Shown in pieces: positions 11,432 through 25,351 of a stretch of DNA of 64,000 nucleotides. The notes under the pieces were generated by a model, which had not been told where the DNA came from, did no database searches, and saw only the letters and a list, made by a program, of their open reading frames with translations. A program made the position numbers and the translations under genes. The stretch's first letter is position 1, and each line of letters starts with the position of its first letter. The DNA is from Auanema rhodensis (taxonomy: Eukaryota; Nematoda; Chromadorea; Rhabditida; Rhabditidae): positions 23,885,638-23,949,637 of the forward strand of contig OZ059900.1 of the NCBI GenBank assembly GCA_964057225.1, written 5' to 3'.

Positions 11432-13484
11432 CCAGTTTTTGGAAATTTCGCTGTAAACAAGGTTTTGACTTACGATTTCATGTGTTCAAACTCATGCAAT
11501 GTCAATGAAACCTAGCTCAAAATTGTTCGTACAACGTCTAGTTCCACTTTCACGACAAAAAAACAAGGGTTAGAAAATTAAGGAAATTAGCATATTCTGA
11601 GGGCACGCCCCTTATGGCTAATATTGATTAAATCGATTTTTGTTCATATGAGTCGTCAAATGCAACGAATTTCTGCATGTTACATACTAAAATGAAGCAT
11701 TTTACATGCTGAACACTAGAAAAAAACAAAAACACAGTATTTCCCATGAGAAATATTTTATTATGCTGGAAAACCAGTTTTTGGAAATTTCGCTGTAAAC
11801 AAGGTTTTGACTTACGATTTCATGTGTTCAAACTCATGCAATGTCAATGAAACTTAGCTCAAAATTGTTCGTACAACGTCTAGTTCCACTTTCACGACAA
11901 AAAAACAGGGGTTAGAAAATTAAGGAAATTAGCATATTCTGAGGGCACGCCCCTTATAGCTAATATTGATTAAATCGATTTTTGTTCATATGAGTCGTCA
12001 AATGCAACGAATTTCAGCGTGTTACATACTAAAATGAAGCATTTTACATGCTGAACACTAGAAAAAAACAAAAACACAGTATTTCCCATGAGAAATATTT
12101 TATTATGCTGGAAAACCAGTTTTTGGAAATTTCGCTGTAAACAAGGTTTTGACTTACGATTTCATGTGTTCAAACTCTTGCAATGTCAATGAAACCTAGC
12201 TCAAAATTGTTCGTACAACGTCTAGTTCCACTTTCACGACAAAAAAAACAGGGGTTAGAAAATTAAGGAAGTTAGCATATTCTGAGGGCACGCCCCTTAT
12301 GGCTAATATTGATTAAATCGATTTTTGTTCATATGAGTCGTCAAATGCAACGAATTTCAGCGTGTTACATACTAAAATGAAGCATTTTACATGCTGAACA
12401 CTAGAAAAATACAAAAACACAGTATTTCCCATGAGAAATATTTTATTATGCTGGAAAACCAGTTTTTGGAAATTTCGCTGTAAACAAGGTTTTGACTTAC
12501 GATTTCATGTGTTCAAACTCATGCAATGTCAATGAAACCTAGCTCAAAATTGTTCGTACAACGTCTAGTTCCACTTTCACGACAAAAAAACAAGGGTTAG
12601 AAAATTAAGGAAATTAGCATATTCTGAGGGCACGCCCCTTATGGCTAATATTGATTAAATCGATTTTTGTTCATATGAGTCGTCAAATGCAACGAATTTC
12701 TGCATGTTACATACTAAAATGAAGCATTTTACATGCTGAACACTAGAAAAAAACAAAAACACAGTATTTCCCATGAGAAATATTTTATTATGCTGGAAAA
12801 CCAGTTTTTGGAAATTTCGCTGTAAACAAGGTTTTGACTTACGATTTCATGTGTTCAAACTCATGCAATGTCAATGAAACTTAGCTCAAAATTGTTCGTA
12901 CAACGTCTAGTTCCACTTTCACGACAAAAAAACAGGGGTTAGAAAATTAAGGAAATTAGCATATTCTGAGGGCACGCCCCTTATAGCTAATATTGATTAA
13001 ATCGATTTTTGTTCATATGAGTCGTCAAATGCAACGAATTTCAGCGTGTTACATACTAAAATGAAGCATTTTACATGCTGAACACTAGAAAAATACAAAA
13101 ACACAGTATTTCCCATGAGAAATATTTTATTATGCTGGAAAACCAGTTTTTGGAAATTTCGCTGTAAACAAGGTTTTGACTTACGATTTCATGTGTTCAA
13201 ACTCATGCAATGTCAATGAAACCTAGCTCAAAATTGTTCGTACAACGTCTAGTTCCACTTTCACGACAAAAAAACAGGGGTTAGAAAATTAAGGAAATTA
13301 GCATATTCTGAGGGCACGCCCCTTATGGCTAATATTGATTAAATCGATTTTTGTTCATATGAGTCGTCAAATGCAACGAATTTCAGCGTGTTACATACTA
13401 AAATGAAGCATTTTACATGCTGAACACTAGAAAAATACAAAAACACAGTATTTCCCATGAGAAATATTTTATTATGCTGGAAAA
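11090..13484 (+). repeat. Seven-monomer block (2,395 bp, copy 2)
   Basis: This is the paralogue of 6644-9038 with the same seven-monomer variant order and the same 2,395 bp length. This copy lacks private changes of the first one, such as GAAATATCG and TTTCACATG. Confidence 0.85.
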
Positions 13485-13826
13485 CCAGTTTTTGGAAATT
13501 TCGCTGTAAACAAGGTTTTGACTTACGATTTCATGTGTTCAAACTCATGCAATGTCAATGAAACTTAGCTCAAAATTGTTCGTACAACGTCTAGTTCCAC
13601 TTTCACGACAAAAAAACAGGGGTTAGAAAATTAAGGAAATTAGCATATTCTGAGGGCACGCCCCTTATGGCTAATATTGATTAAATCGATTTTTGTTCAT
13701 ATGAGTCGTCAAATGCAACGAATTTCAGCGTGTTACATACTAAAATGAAGCATTTTACATGCTGAACACTAGAAAAATACAAAAACACAGTATTTCCCAT
13801 GAGAAATATTTTATTATGCTGGAAAA

Positions 13827-15538
13827 CCAGTTTTTGGAAATTTCGCTGTAAACAAGGTTTTGACTTACGATTTCATGTGTTCAAACTCATGCAATGTCAA
13901 TGAAACCTAGCTCAAAATTGTTCGTATAACGTCTAGTTCCACTTTCACGACAAAAAAACAGGGGTTAGAAAATTAAGGAAATTAGCATATTCTGAGGGCA
14001 CGCCCCTTATGGCTAATATTGATTAAATCGATTTTTGTTCATATGAGTCGTCAAATGCAACGAATTTCAGCGTGTTACATACTAAAATGAAGCATTTTAC
14101 ATGCTGAACACTAGAAAAATACAAAAACACAGTATTTCCCATGAAAAATATTTTATTATGCTGGAAAACCAGTTTTTGGAAATTTCGCTGTAAACAAGGT
14201 TTTGACTTACGATTTCATGTGTTCAAACTCATGCAATGTCAATGAAACCTAGCTCAAAATTGTTCGTACAACGTCTAGTTCCACTTTCACGACAAAAAAA
14301 ACAGGGGTTAGAAAATTAAGGAAATTAGCATATTCTGAGGGCACGCCCCTTATGGCTAATATTGATTAAATCGATTTTTGTTCATATGAGTCGTCAAATG
14401 CAACGAATTTCAGCGTGTTACATACTAAAATGAAGCATTTTACATGCTGAACACTAGAAAAATACAAAAACACAGTATTTCCCATGAGAAATATTTTATT
14501 ATGCTGGAAAACCAGTTTTTGGAAATTTCGCTGTAAACAAGGTTTTGACTTACGATTTCATGTGTTCAAACTCATGCAATGTCAATGAAACCTAGCTCAA
14601 AATTGTTCGTACAACGTCTAGTTCCACTTTCACGACAAAAAAACAGGGGTTAGAAAATTAAGGAAATTAGCATATTCTGAGGGCACGCCCCTTATGGCTA
14701 ATATTGATTAAATCGATTTTTGTTCATATGAGTCGTCAAATGCAACGAATTTCAGCGTGTTACATACTAAAATGAAGCATTTTACATGCTGAACACTAGA
14801 AAAATACAAAAACACAGTATTTCCCATGAGAAATATTTTATTATGCTGGAAAACCAGTTTTTGGAAATTTCGCTGTAAACAAGGTTTTGACTTACGATTT
14901 CATGTGTTCAAACTCATGCAATGTCAATGAAACCTAGCTCAAAATTGTTCGTACAACGTCTAGTTCCACTTTCACGACAAAAAAACAGGGGTTAGAAAAT
15001 TAAGGAAATTAGCATATTCTGAGGGCACGCCCCTTATGGCTAATATTGATTAAATCGATTTTTGTTCATATGAGTCGTCAAATGCAACGAATTTCAGCGT
15101 GTTACATACTAAAATGAAGCATTTTACATGCTGAACACTAGAAAAATACAAAAACACAGTATTTCCCATGAAAAATATTTTATTATGCTGGAAAACCAGT
15201 TTTTGGAAATTTCGCTGTAAACAAGGTTTTGACTTACGATTTCATGTGTTCAAACTCATGCAATGTCAATGAAACCTAGCTCAAAATTGTTCGTACAACG
15301 TCTAGTTCCACTTTCACGACAAAAAAAACAGGGGTTAGAAAATTAAGGAAATTAGCATATTCTGAGGGCACGCCCCTTATGGCTAATATTGATTAAATCG
15401 ATTTTTGTTCATATGAGTCGTCAAATGCAACGAATTTCAGCGTGTTACATACTAAAATGAAGCATTTTACATGCTGAACACTAGAAAAATACAAAAACAC
15501 AGTATTTCCCATGAGAAATATTTTATTATGCTGGAAAA
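13827..15538 (+). repeat. Three-monomer period, about 1.7 copies
   Basis: The pair CATGAAAAAT (units 13827 and 14854) followed by an eight-A 343 bp monomer (units 14169 and 15196) recurs after 1,027 bp. The third unit of the first period (14512) is a consensus monomer. The second period is interrupted at 15539, where the four-monomer block begins. Unit 13827 has a private TTCGTATAAC. Confidence 0.8.
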
Positions 15539-16906
15539 CCAGTTTTTGGAAATTTCGCTGTAAACAAGGATTTGACTTACGATTTCATGTGTTCAAACTC
15601 ATGCAATGTCAATGAAACCTAGCTCAAAATTGTTTGTACAACGTCTAGTTCCACTTTCACGACAAAAAAACAGGGGTTAGAAAATTAAGGAAATTAGCAT
15701 ATTCTGAGGGCACGCCCCTTATGGCTAATATTGATTAAATCGATTTTTGTTCATATGAGTCGTCAAATGCAACGAATTTCAGCGTGTTACATACTAAAAT
15801 GAAGCATTTTACATGCTGAACACTAGAAAAATACAAAAACACAATATTTCCCATGAGAAATATTTTATTATGCTGGAAAACCAGTTTTTGGAAATTTCGC
15901 TGTAAACAAGGTTTTGACTTACGATTTCATGTGTTCAAACTCATGCAATGTCAATGAAACCTAGCTCAAAATTGTTCGTACAACGTCTAGTTCCACTTTC
16001 ACGACAAAAAAACAGGGGTTAGAAAATTAAGGAAATTAGCATATTCTGAGGGCACGCCCCTTATGGCTAATATTGATTAAATCGATTTTTGTTCATATGA
16101 GTCGTCAAATGCAACGAATTTCAGCGTGTTACATACTAAAATGAAGCATTTTACATGCTGAACACTAGAAAAAAACAAAAACACAGTATTTCCCATGAGA
16201 AATATTTTATTATGCTGGAAAACCAGTTTTTGGAAATTTCGCTGTAAACAAGGTTTTGACTTACGATTTCATGTGTTCAAACTCATGCAATGTCAATGAA
16301 ACCTAGCTCAAAATTGTTCGTACAACGTCTAGTTCCACTTTCACGACAAAAAAACAGGGGTTAGAAAATTAAGGAAGTTAGCATATTCTGAGGGCACGGC
16401 CCTTATGGCTAATATTGATTAAATCGATTTTTGTTCATATGAGTCGTCAAATGCAACGAATTTCAGCGTGTTACATACTAAAATGAAGCATTTTACATGC
16501 TGAACACTAGAAAAATACAAAAACACAGTATTTCCCATGAGAAATATTTTATTATGCTGGAAAACCAGTTTTTGGAAATTTCGCTGTAAACAAGGTTTTG
16601 ACTTACGATTTCATGTGTTCAAACTCATGCAATGTCAATGAAACCTAGCTCAAAATTGTTCGTACAACGTCTAGTTCCACTTTCACGACAAAAAAACAAG
16701 GGTTAGAAAATTAAGGAAATTAGCATATTCTGAGGGCACGCCCCTTATGGCTAATATTGATTAAATCGATTTTTGTTCATATGAGTCGTCAAATGCAACG
16801 AATTTCTGCATGTTACATACTAAAATGAAGCATTTTACATGCTGAACACTAGAAAAAAACAAAAACACAGTATTTCCCATGAGAAATATTTTATTATGCT
16901 GGAAAA
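15539..16906 (+). repeat. Four-monomer higher-order block (copy 2)
   Basis: This is the paralogue of 5960-7327, with the same four-monomer variant order. It lies 28 monomers plus 3 bp away, and the 3 bp follow from intervening 1 bp indels. It is followed by a CTCTTGCAATG monomer at 16907, which resembles unit 7670 but carries TAGCTAAT and CATGAAAAAT instead. Confidence 0.85.
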
Positions 16907-17880
16907 CCAGTTTTTGGAAATTTCGCTGTAAACAAGGTTTTGACTTACGATTTCATGTGTTCAAACTCTTGCAATGTCAATGAAACCTAGCTCAAAATTG
17001 TTCGTACAACGTCTAGTTCCACTTTCACGACAAAAAAAACAGGGGTTAGAAAATTAAGGAAGTTAGCATATTCTGAGGGCACGCCCCTTATAGCTAATAT
17101 TGATTAAATCGATTTTTGTTCATATGAGTCGTCAAATGCAACGAATTTCAGCGTGTTACATACTAAAATGAAGCATTTTACATGCTGAACACTAGAAAAA
17201 TACAAAAACACAGTATTTCCCATGAAAAATATTTTATTATGCTGGAAAACCAGTTTTTGGAAATTTCGCTGTAAACAAGGTTTTGACTTACGATTTCATG
17301 TGTTCAAACTCATGCAATGTCAATGAAACCTAGCTCAAAATTGTTCGTACAACGTCTAGTTCCACTTTCACGACAAAAAAAACAAGGGTTAGAAAATTAA
17401 GGAAATTAGCATATTCTGAGGGCACGCCCCTTATGGCTAATATTGATTAAATCGATTTTTGTTCATATGAGTCGTCAAATGCAACGAATTTCAGCGTGTT
17501 ACATACTAAAATGAAGCATTTTACATGCTGAACACTAGAAAAATACAAAAACACAGTATTTCCCATGAGAAATATTTTATTATGCTGGAAAACCAGTTTT
17601 TGGAAATTTCGCTGTAAACAAGGTTTTGACTTACGATTTCATGTGTTCAAACTCATGCAATGTCAATGAAACTTAGCTCAAAATTGTTCGTACAACGTCT
17701 AGTTCCACTTTCACGACAAAAAAACAGGGGTTAGAAAATTAAGGAAATTAGCATATTCTGAGGGCACGCCCCTTATGGCTAATATTGATTAAATCGATTT
17801 TTGTTCATATGAGTCGTCAAATGCAACGAATTTCAGCGTGTTACATACTAAAATGAAGCATTTTACATGCTGAACACTAG

Positions 17881-17895
17881 AAAAATAAACTCATG
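17881..17895 (+). other. 104 bp deletion junction inside the array
   Basis: Monomer base 294 (CTAGAAAAAT) is joined directly to base 57 of the next unit (AAACTCATGC). This removes 104 bp, leaving a 238 bp hybrid monomer spanning 17593-17830 in continuous phase. One A is shared at the joint, so the mechanism is compatible with microhomology end joining or replication slippage. All downstream unit starts are shifted relative to a strict 342 bp ladder from block 2. Confidence 0.95.
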
Positions 17896-18172
17896 CAATG
17901 TCAATGAAACCTAGCTCAAAATTGTTCGTACAACGTCTAGTTCCACTTTCACGACAAAAAAACAGGGGTTAGAAAATTAAGGAAATTAGCATATTCTGAG
18001 GGCACGCCCCTTATGGCTAATATTGATTAAATCGATTTTTGTTCATATGAGTCGTCAAATGCAACGAATTTCAGCGTGTTACATACTAAAATGAAGCATT
18101 TTACATGCTGAACACTAGAAAAATACAAAAACACAGTATTTCCCATGAGAAATATTTTATTATGCTGGAAAA

Positions 18173-19538
18173 CCAGTTTTTGGAAATTTCGCTGTAAACA
18201 AGGTTTGACTTACGATTTCATGTGTTCAAACTCATGCAATGTCAATGAAACCTAGCTCAAAATTGTTCGTACAACGTCTAGTTCCACTTTCACGACAAAA
18301 AAACAGGGGTTAGAAAATTAAGGAAATTAGCATATTCTGAGGGCACGCCCCTTATAGCTAATATTGATTAAATCGATTTTTGTTCATATGAGTCGTCAAA
18401 TGCAACGAATTTCAGCGTGTTACATACTAAAATGAAGCATTTTACATGCTGAACACTAGAAAAATACAAAAACACAGTATTTCCCATGAGAAATATTTTA
18501 TTATGCTGGAAAACCAGTTTTTGGAAATTTCGCTGTAAACAAGGTTTTGACTTACGATTTCATGTGTTCAAACTCATGCAATGTCAATGAAACCTAGCTC
18601 AAAATTGTTCGTACAACGTCTAGTTCCACTTTCACGACAAAAAAACAGGGGTTAGAAAATTAAGGAAATTAGCATATTCTGAGGGCACGCCCCTTATGGC
18701 TAATATTGATTAAATCGATTTTTGTTCATATGAGTCGTCAAATGCAACGAATTTCAGCGTGTTACATACTAAAATGAAGCATTTTACATGCTGAACACTA
18801 GAAAAATACAAGAACACAGTATTTCCCATGAGAAATATTTTATTATGCTGGAAAACCAGTTTTTGGAAATTTCGCTGTAAACAAGGTTTGACTTACGATT
18901 TCATGTGTTCAAACTCATGCAATGTCAATGAAACCTAGCTCAAAATTGTTCGTACAACGTCTAGTTCCACTTTCACGACAAAAAAACAGGGGTTAGAAAA
19001 TTAAGGAAATTAGCATATTCTGAGGGCACGCCCCTTATAGCTAATATTGATTAAATCGATTTTTGTTCATATGAGTCGTCAAATGCAACGAATTTCAGCG
19101 TGTTACATACTAAAATGAAGCATTTTACATGCTGAACACTAGAAAAATACAAAAACACAGTATTTCCCATGAGAAATATTTTATTATGCTGGAAAACCAG
19201 TTTTTGGAAATTTCGCTGTAAACAAGGTTTTGACTTACGATTTCATGTGTTCAAACTCATGCAATGTCAATGAAACCTAGCTCAAAATTGTTCGTACAAC
19301 GTCTAGTTCCACTTTCACGACAAAAAAACAGGGGTTAGAAAATTAAGGAAATTAGCATATTCTGAGGGCACGCCCCTTATGGCTAATATTGATTAAATCG
19401 ATTTTTGTTCATATGAGTCGTCAAATGCAACGAATTTCAGCGTGTTACATACTAAAATGAAGCATTTTACATGCTGAACACTAGAAAAATACAAAAACAC
19501 AGTATTTCCCATGAGAAATATTTTATTATGCTGGAAAA
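18173..19538 (+). repeat. Two-monomer higher-order repeat, two copies (2 x 683 bp)
   Basis: A 341 bp monomer with AAGGTTTGAC and TAGCTAAT alternates with a normal 342 bp monomer: 18173/18514 and 18856/19197. The period is 683 bp. The only difference I noted is ACAAGAACAC in the first copy. The following unit (19539) starts the same way but carries TTGCTAAT and CATGAAAAAT. Confidence 0.85.
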
Positions 19539-20564
19539 CCAGTTTTTGGAAATTTCGCTGTAAACAAGGTTTGACTTACGATTTCATGTGTTCAAACTCA
19601 TGCAATGTCAATGAAACCTAGCTCAAAATTGTTCGTACAACGTCTAGTTCCACTTTCACGACAAAAAAACAGGGGTTAGAAAATTAAGGAAATTAGCATA
19701 TTCTGAGGGCACGCCCCTTATTGCTAATATTGATTAAATCGATTTTTGTTCATATGAGTCGTCAAATGCAACGAATTTCAGCGTGTTACATACTAAAATG
19801 AAGCATTTTACATGCTGAACACTAGAAAAATACAAAAACACAGTATTTCCCATGAAAAATATTTTATTATGCTGGAAAACCAGTTTTTGGAAATTTCGCT
19901 GTAAACAAGGTTTTGACTTACGATTTCATGTGTTCAAACTCATGCAATGTCAATGAAACCTCGCTCAAAATTGTTCGTACAACGTCTAGTTCCACTTTCA
20001 CGACAAAAAAAACAGGGGTTAGAAAATTAAGGAAATTAGCATATTCTGAGGGCACGCCCCTTATGGCTAATATTGATTAAATCGATTTTTGTTCATATGA
20101 GTCGTCAAATGCAACGAATTTCAGCGTGTTACATACTAAAATGAAGCATTTTACATGCTGAACACTAGAAAAATACAAAAACACAGTATTTCCCATGAGA
20201 AATATTTTATTATGCTGGAAAACCAGTTTTTGGAAATTTCGCTGTAAACAAGGTTTTGACTTACGATTTCATGTGTTCAAACTCATGCAATGTCAATGAA
20301 ACTTAGCTCAAAATTGTTCGTACAACGTCTAGTTCCACTTTCACGACAAAAAAACAGGGGTTAGAAAATTAAGGAAATTAGCATATTCTGAGGGCACGCC
20401 CCTTATGGCTAATATTGATTAAATCGATTTTTGTTCATATGAGTCGTCAAATGCAACGAATTTCAGCGTGTTACATACTAAAATGAAGCATTTTACATGC
20501 TGAACACTAGAAAAATACAAAAACACAGTATTTCCCATGAGAAATATTTTATTATGCTGGAAAA

Positions 20565-23500
20565 CCAGTTTTTGGAAATTTCGCTGTAAACAAGGTTTTG
20601 ACTTACGATTTCATGTGTTCAAACTCATGCAATGTCAATGAAACCTAGCTCAAAATTGTTCGTACAACGTCTAGTTCCACTTTCACGACAAAAAAACAGG
20701 GGTTAGAAAATTAAGGAAATTAGCATATTCTGAGGGCACGCCCCTTATGGCTAATATTGATTAAATCGATTTTTGTTCATATGAGTCGTCAAATGCAACG
20801 AATTTCAGCGTGTTACATACTAAAATGAAGCATTTTACATGCTGAACACTAGAAAAAAACAAAAACACAGTATTTCCCATGAGAAATAGTTTATTATGCT
20901 GGAAAACCAGTTTTTGGAAATTTCGCTGTAAACAAGGTTTTGACTTACGATTTCATGTGTTCAAACTCATGCAATGTCAATGAAACCTAGCTCAAAATTG
21001 TTCGTACAACGTCTAGTTCCACTTTCACGACAAAAAAACAGGGGTTAGAAAATTAAGGAAGTTAGCATATTCTGAGGGCACGCCCCTTATGGCTAATATT
21101 GATTAAATCGATTTTTGTTCATATGAGTCGTCAAATGCAACGAATTTCAGCGTGTTACATACTAAAATGAAGCATTTTACATGCTGAACACTAGAAAAAT
21201 ACAAAAACACAGTATTTCCCATGAGAAATATTTTATTATGCTGGAAAACCAGTTTTTGGAAATTTCGCTGTAAACAAGGTTTTGACTTACGATTTCATGT
21301 GTTCAAACTCATGCAATGTCAATGAAACCTAGCTCAAAATTGTTCGTACAACATCTAGTTCCACTTTGACGACAAAAAAACAAGGGTTAGAAAATTAAGG
21401 AAATTAGCATATTCTGAGGGCACGCCCCTTATGGCTAATATTGATTAAATCGATTTTTGTTCATATGAGTCGTCAAATGCAACGAATTTCTGCATGTTAC
21501 ATACTAAAATGAAGCATTTTACATGCTGAACACTAGAAAAAAACAAAAACACAGTATTTCCCATGAGAAATATTTTATTATGCTGGAAAACCAGTTTTTG
21601 GAAATTTCGCTGTAAACAAGGTTTTGACTTACGATTTCATGTGTTCAAACTCATGCAATGTCAATGAAACCTAGCTCAAAATTGTTCGTACAACGTCTAG
21701 TTCCACTTTCACGACAAAAAAACAGGGGTTAGAAAATTAAGGAAATTAGCATATTCTGAGGGCACGCCCCTTATGGCTAATATTGATTAAATCGATTTTT
21801 GTTCATATGAGTCGTCAAATGCAACGAATTTCAGCGTGTTACATACTAAAATGAAGCATTTTACATGCTGAACACTAGAAAAATACAAAAACACAGTATT
21901 TCCCATGAGAAATATTTTATTATGCTGGAGAACCAGTTTTTGGAAATTTCGCTGTAAACAAGGTTTTGACTTACGATTTCATGTGTTCAAACTCATGCAA
22001 TGTCAATGAAACCTAGCTCAAAATTGTTCGTACAACGTCTAGTTCCACTTTCACGACAAAAAAACAGGGGTTAGAAAATTAAGGAAATTAGCATATTCTG
22101 AGGGCACGCCCCTTATGGCTAATATTGATTAAATCGATTTTTGTTCATATGAGTCGTCAAATGCAACGAATTTCAGCGTGTTACATACTAAAATGAAGCA
22201 TTTTACATGCTGAACACTAGAAAAATACAAAAACACAGTATTTCCCATGAGAAATATTTTATTATGCTGGAAAACCAGTTTTTGGAAATTTCGCTGTAAA
22301 CAAGGTTTGACTTACGATTTCATGTGTTCAAACTCATGCAATGTCAATGAAACCTAGCTCAAAATTGTTCGTACAACGTCTAGTTCCACTTTCACGACAA
22401 AAAAACAGGGGTTAGAAAATTAAGGAAATTAGCATATTCTGAGGGCACGCCCCTTATTGCTAATATTGATTAAATCGATTTTTGTTCATATGAGTCGTCA
22501 AATGCAACGAATTTCAGCGTGTTACATACTAAAATGAAGCATTTTACATGCTGAACACTAGAAAAAAACAAAAACACAGTATTTCCCATGAGAAATAGTT
22601 TATTATGCTGGAAAACCAGTTTTTGGAAATTTCGCTGTAAACAAGGTTTTGACTTACGATTTCATGTGTTCAAACTCATGCAATGTCAATGAAACCTAGC
22701 TCAAAATTGTTCGTACAACGTCTAGTTCCACTTTCACGACAAAAAAACAGGGGTTAGAAAATTAAGGAAGTTAGCATATTCTGAGGGCACGCCCCTTATG
22801 GCTAATATTGATTAAATCGATTTTTGTTCATATGAGTCGTCAAATGCAACGAATTTCAGCGTGTTACATACTAAAATGAAGCATTTTACATGCTGAACAC
22901 TAGAAAAATACAAAAACACAGTATTTCCCATGAGAAATATTTTATTATGCTGGAAAACCAGTTTTTGGAAATTTCGCTGTAAACAAGGTTTTGACTTACG
23001 ATTTCATGTGTTCAAACTCATGCAATGTCAATGAAACCTAGCTCAAAATTGTTCGTACAACATCTAGTTCCACTTTGACGACAAAAAAACAAGGGTTAGA
23101 AAATTAAGGAAATTAGCATATTCTGAGGGCACGCCCCTTATGGCTAATATTGATTAAATCGATTTTTGTTCATATGAGTCGTCAAATGCAACGAATTTCT
23201 GCATGTTACATACTAAAATGAAGCATTTTACATGCTGAACACTAGAAAAAAACAAAAACACAGTATTTCCCATGAGAAATATTTTATTATGCTGGAAAAC
23301 CAGTTTTTGGAAATTTCGCTGTAAACAAGGTTTTGACTTACGATTTCATGTGTTCAAACTCATGCAATGTCAATGAAACCTAGCTCAAAATTGTTCGTAC
23401 AACGTCTAGTTCCACTTTCACGACAAAAAAACAGGGGTTAGAAAATTAAGGAAATTAGCATATTCTGAGGGCACGCCCCTTATGGCTAATATTGATTAAA

Positions 23501-25351
23501 TCGATTTTTGTTCATATGAGTCGTCAAATGCAACGAATTTCAGCGTGTTACATACTAAAATGAAGCATTTTACATGCTGAACACTAGAAAAATACAAAAA
23601 CACAGTATTTCCCATGAGAAATATTTTATTATGCTGGAGAACCAGTTTTTGGAAATTTCGCTGTAAACAAGGTTTTGACTTACGATTTCATGTGTTCAAA
23701 CTCATGCAATGTCAATGAAACCTAGCTCAAAATTGTTCGTACAACGTCTAGTTCCACTTTCACGACAAAAAAACAGGGGTTAGAAAATTAAGGAAATTAG
23801 CATATTCTGAGGGCACGCCCCTTATGGCTAATATTGATTAAATCGATTTTTGTTCATATGAGTCGTCAAATGCAACGAATTTCAGCGTGTTACATACTAA
23901 AATGAAGCATTTTACATGCTGAACACTAGAAAAAAACAAAAACACAGTATTTCCCATGAGAAATAGTTTATTATGCTGGAAAACCAGTTTTTGGAAATTT
24001 CGCTGTAAACAAGGTTTTGACTTACGATTTCATGTGTTCAAACTCATGCAATGTCAATGAAACCTAGCTCAAAATTGTTCGTACAACGTCTAGTTCCACT
24101 TTCACGACAAAAAAACAGGGGTTAGAAAATTAAGGAAGTTAGCATATTCTGAGGGCACGCCCCTTATGGCTAATATTGATTAAATCGATTTTTGTTCATA
24201 TGAGTCGTCAAATGCAACGAATTTCAGCGTGTTACATACTAAAATGAAGCATTTTACATGCTGAACACTAGAAAAATACAAAAACACAGTATTTCCCATG
24301 AGAAATATTTTATTATGCTGGAAAACCAGTTTTTGGAAATTTCGCTGTAAACAAGGTTTTGACTTACGATTTCATGTGTTCAAACTCATGCAATGTCAAT
24401 GAAACCTAGCTCAAAATTGTTCGTACAACATCTAGTTCCACTTTGACGACAAAAAAACAAGGGTTAGAAAATTAAGGAAATTAGCATATTCTGAGGGCAC
24501 GCCCCTTATGGCTAATATTGATTAAATCGATTTTTGTTCATATGAGTCGTCAAATGCAACGAATTTCTGCATGTTACATACTAAAATGAAGCATTTTACA
24601 TGCTGAACACTAGAAAAAAACAAAAACACAGTATTTCCCATGAGAAATATTTTATTATGCTGGAAAACCAGTTTTTGGAAATTTCGCTGTAAACAAGGTT
24701 TTGACTTACGATTTCATGTGTTCAAACTCATGCAATGTCAATGAAACCTAGCTCAAAATTGTTCGTACAACGTCTAGTTCCACTTTCACGACAAAAAAAC
24801 AGGGGTTAGAAAATTAAGGAAATTAGCATATTCTGAGGGCACGCCCCTTATGGCTAATATTGATTAAATCGATTTTTGTTCATATGAGTCGTCAAATGCA
24901 ACGAATTTCAGCGTGTTACATACTAAAATGAAGCATTTTACATGCTGAACACTAGAAAAATACAAAAACACAGTATTTCCCATGAGAAATATTTTATTAT
25001 GCTGGAGAACCAGTTTTTGGAAATTTCGCTGTAAACAAGGTTTTGACTTACGATTTCATGTGTTCAAACTCATGCAATGTCAATGAAACCTAGCTCAAAA
25101 TTGTTCGTACAACGTCTAGTTCCACTTTCACGACAAAAAAACAGGGGTTAGAAAATTAAGGAAATTAGCATATTCTGAGGGCACGCCCCTTATGGCTAAT
25201 ATTGATTAAATCGATTTTTGTTCATATGAGTCGTCAAATGCAACGAATTTCAGCGTGTTACATACTAAAATGAAGCATTTTACATGCTGAACACTAGAAA
25301 AATACAAAAACACAGTATTTCCCATGAGAAATATTTTATTATGCTGGAAAA
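20565..25351 (+). repeat. Higher-order repeat alternating between five and four monomers
   Basis: A four-monomer cassette recurs at 20565, 22275 and 23642. Unit A has GAAAAAAAC and AATAGTTTA, unit B has GGAAGTT, unit C has ACATCTAG/CTTTGACG/CAAGGG/TCTGCATG, and unit D ends in CTGGAGAACC. The marker ACATCTAG lies at 21351, 23060 and 24428, giving periods of 1,709 and 1,368 bp. The longer period contains an extra monomer (21933). The copies are nearly identical, so these duplications are recent. Confidence 0.9.

Larger units (their letters stand above)
1189..17886 (+). repeat. Forward satellite array, block 2 (47 full monomers)
   Basis: The array restarts at monomer base 18 and runs head to tail, with unit starts at 1514, 1856, 2198 and so on to 17593. 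Units are 342 bp except for recurrent 1 bp indels: 341 bp where AAGGTTTTGAC loses a T (units 9039, 10749), and 343 bp where the A-run has eight A (units 7670, 9722, 12116, 14169, 15196, 16907, 17250). Recurrent marker variants include CTCTTGCAATG, CAAGGGTT, GGAAGTTAGC, CACGGCCC, TTGCTAAT, TCTGCATG and GAAAAAAAC. Their order recurs in blocks annotated separately. I see no gene or non-satellite insertion. Confidence 0.97.
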
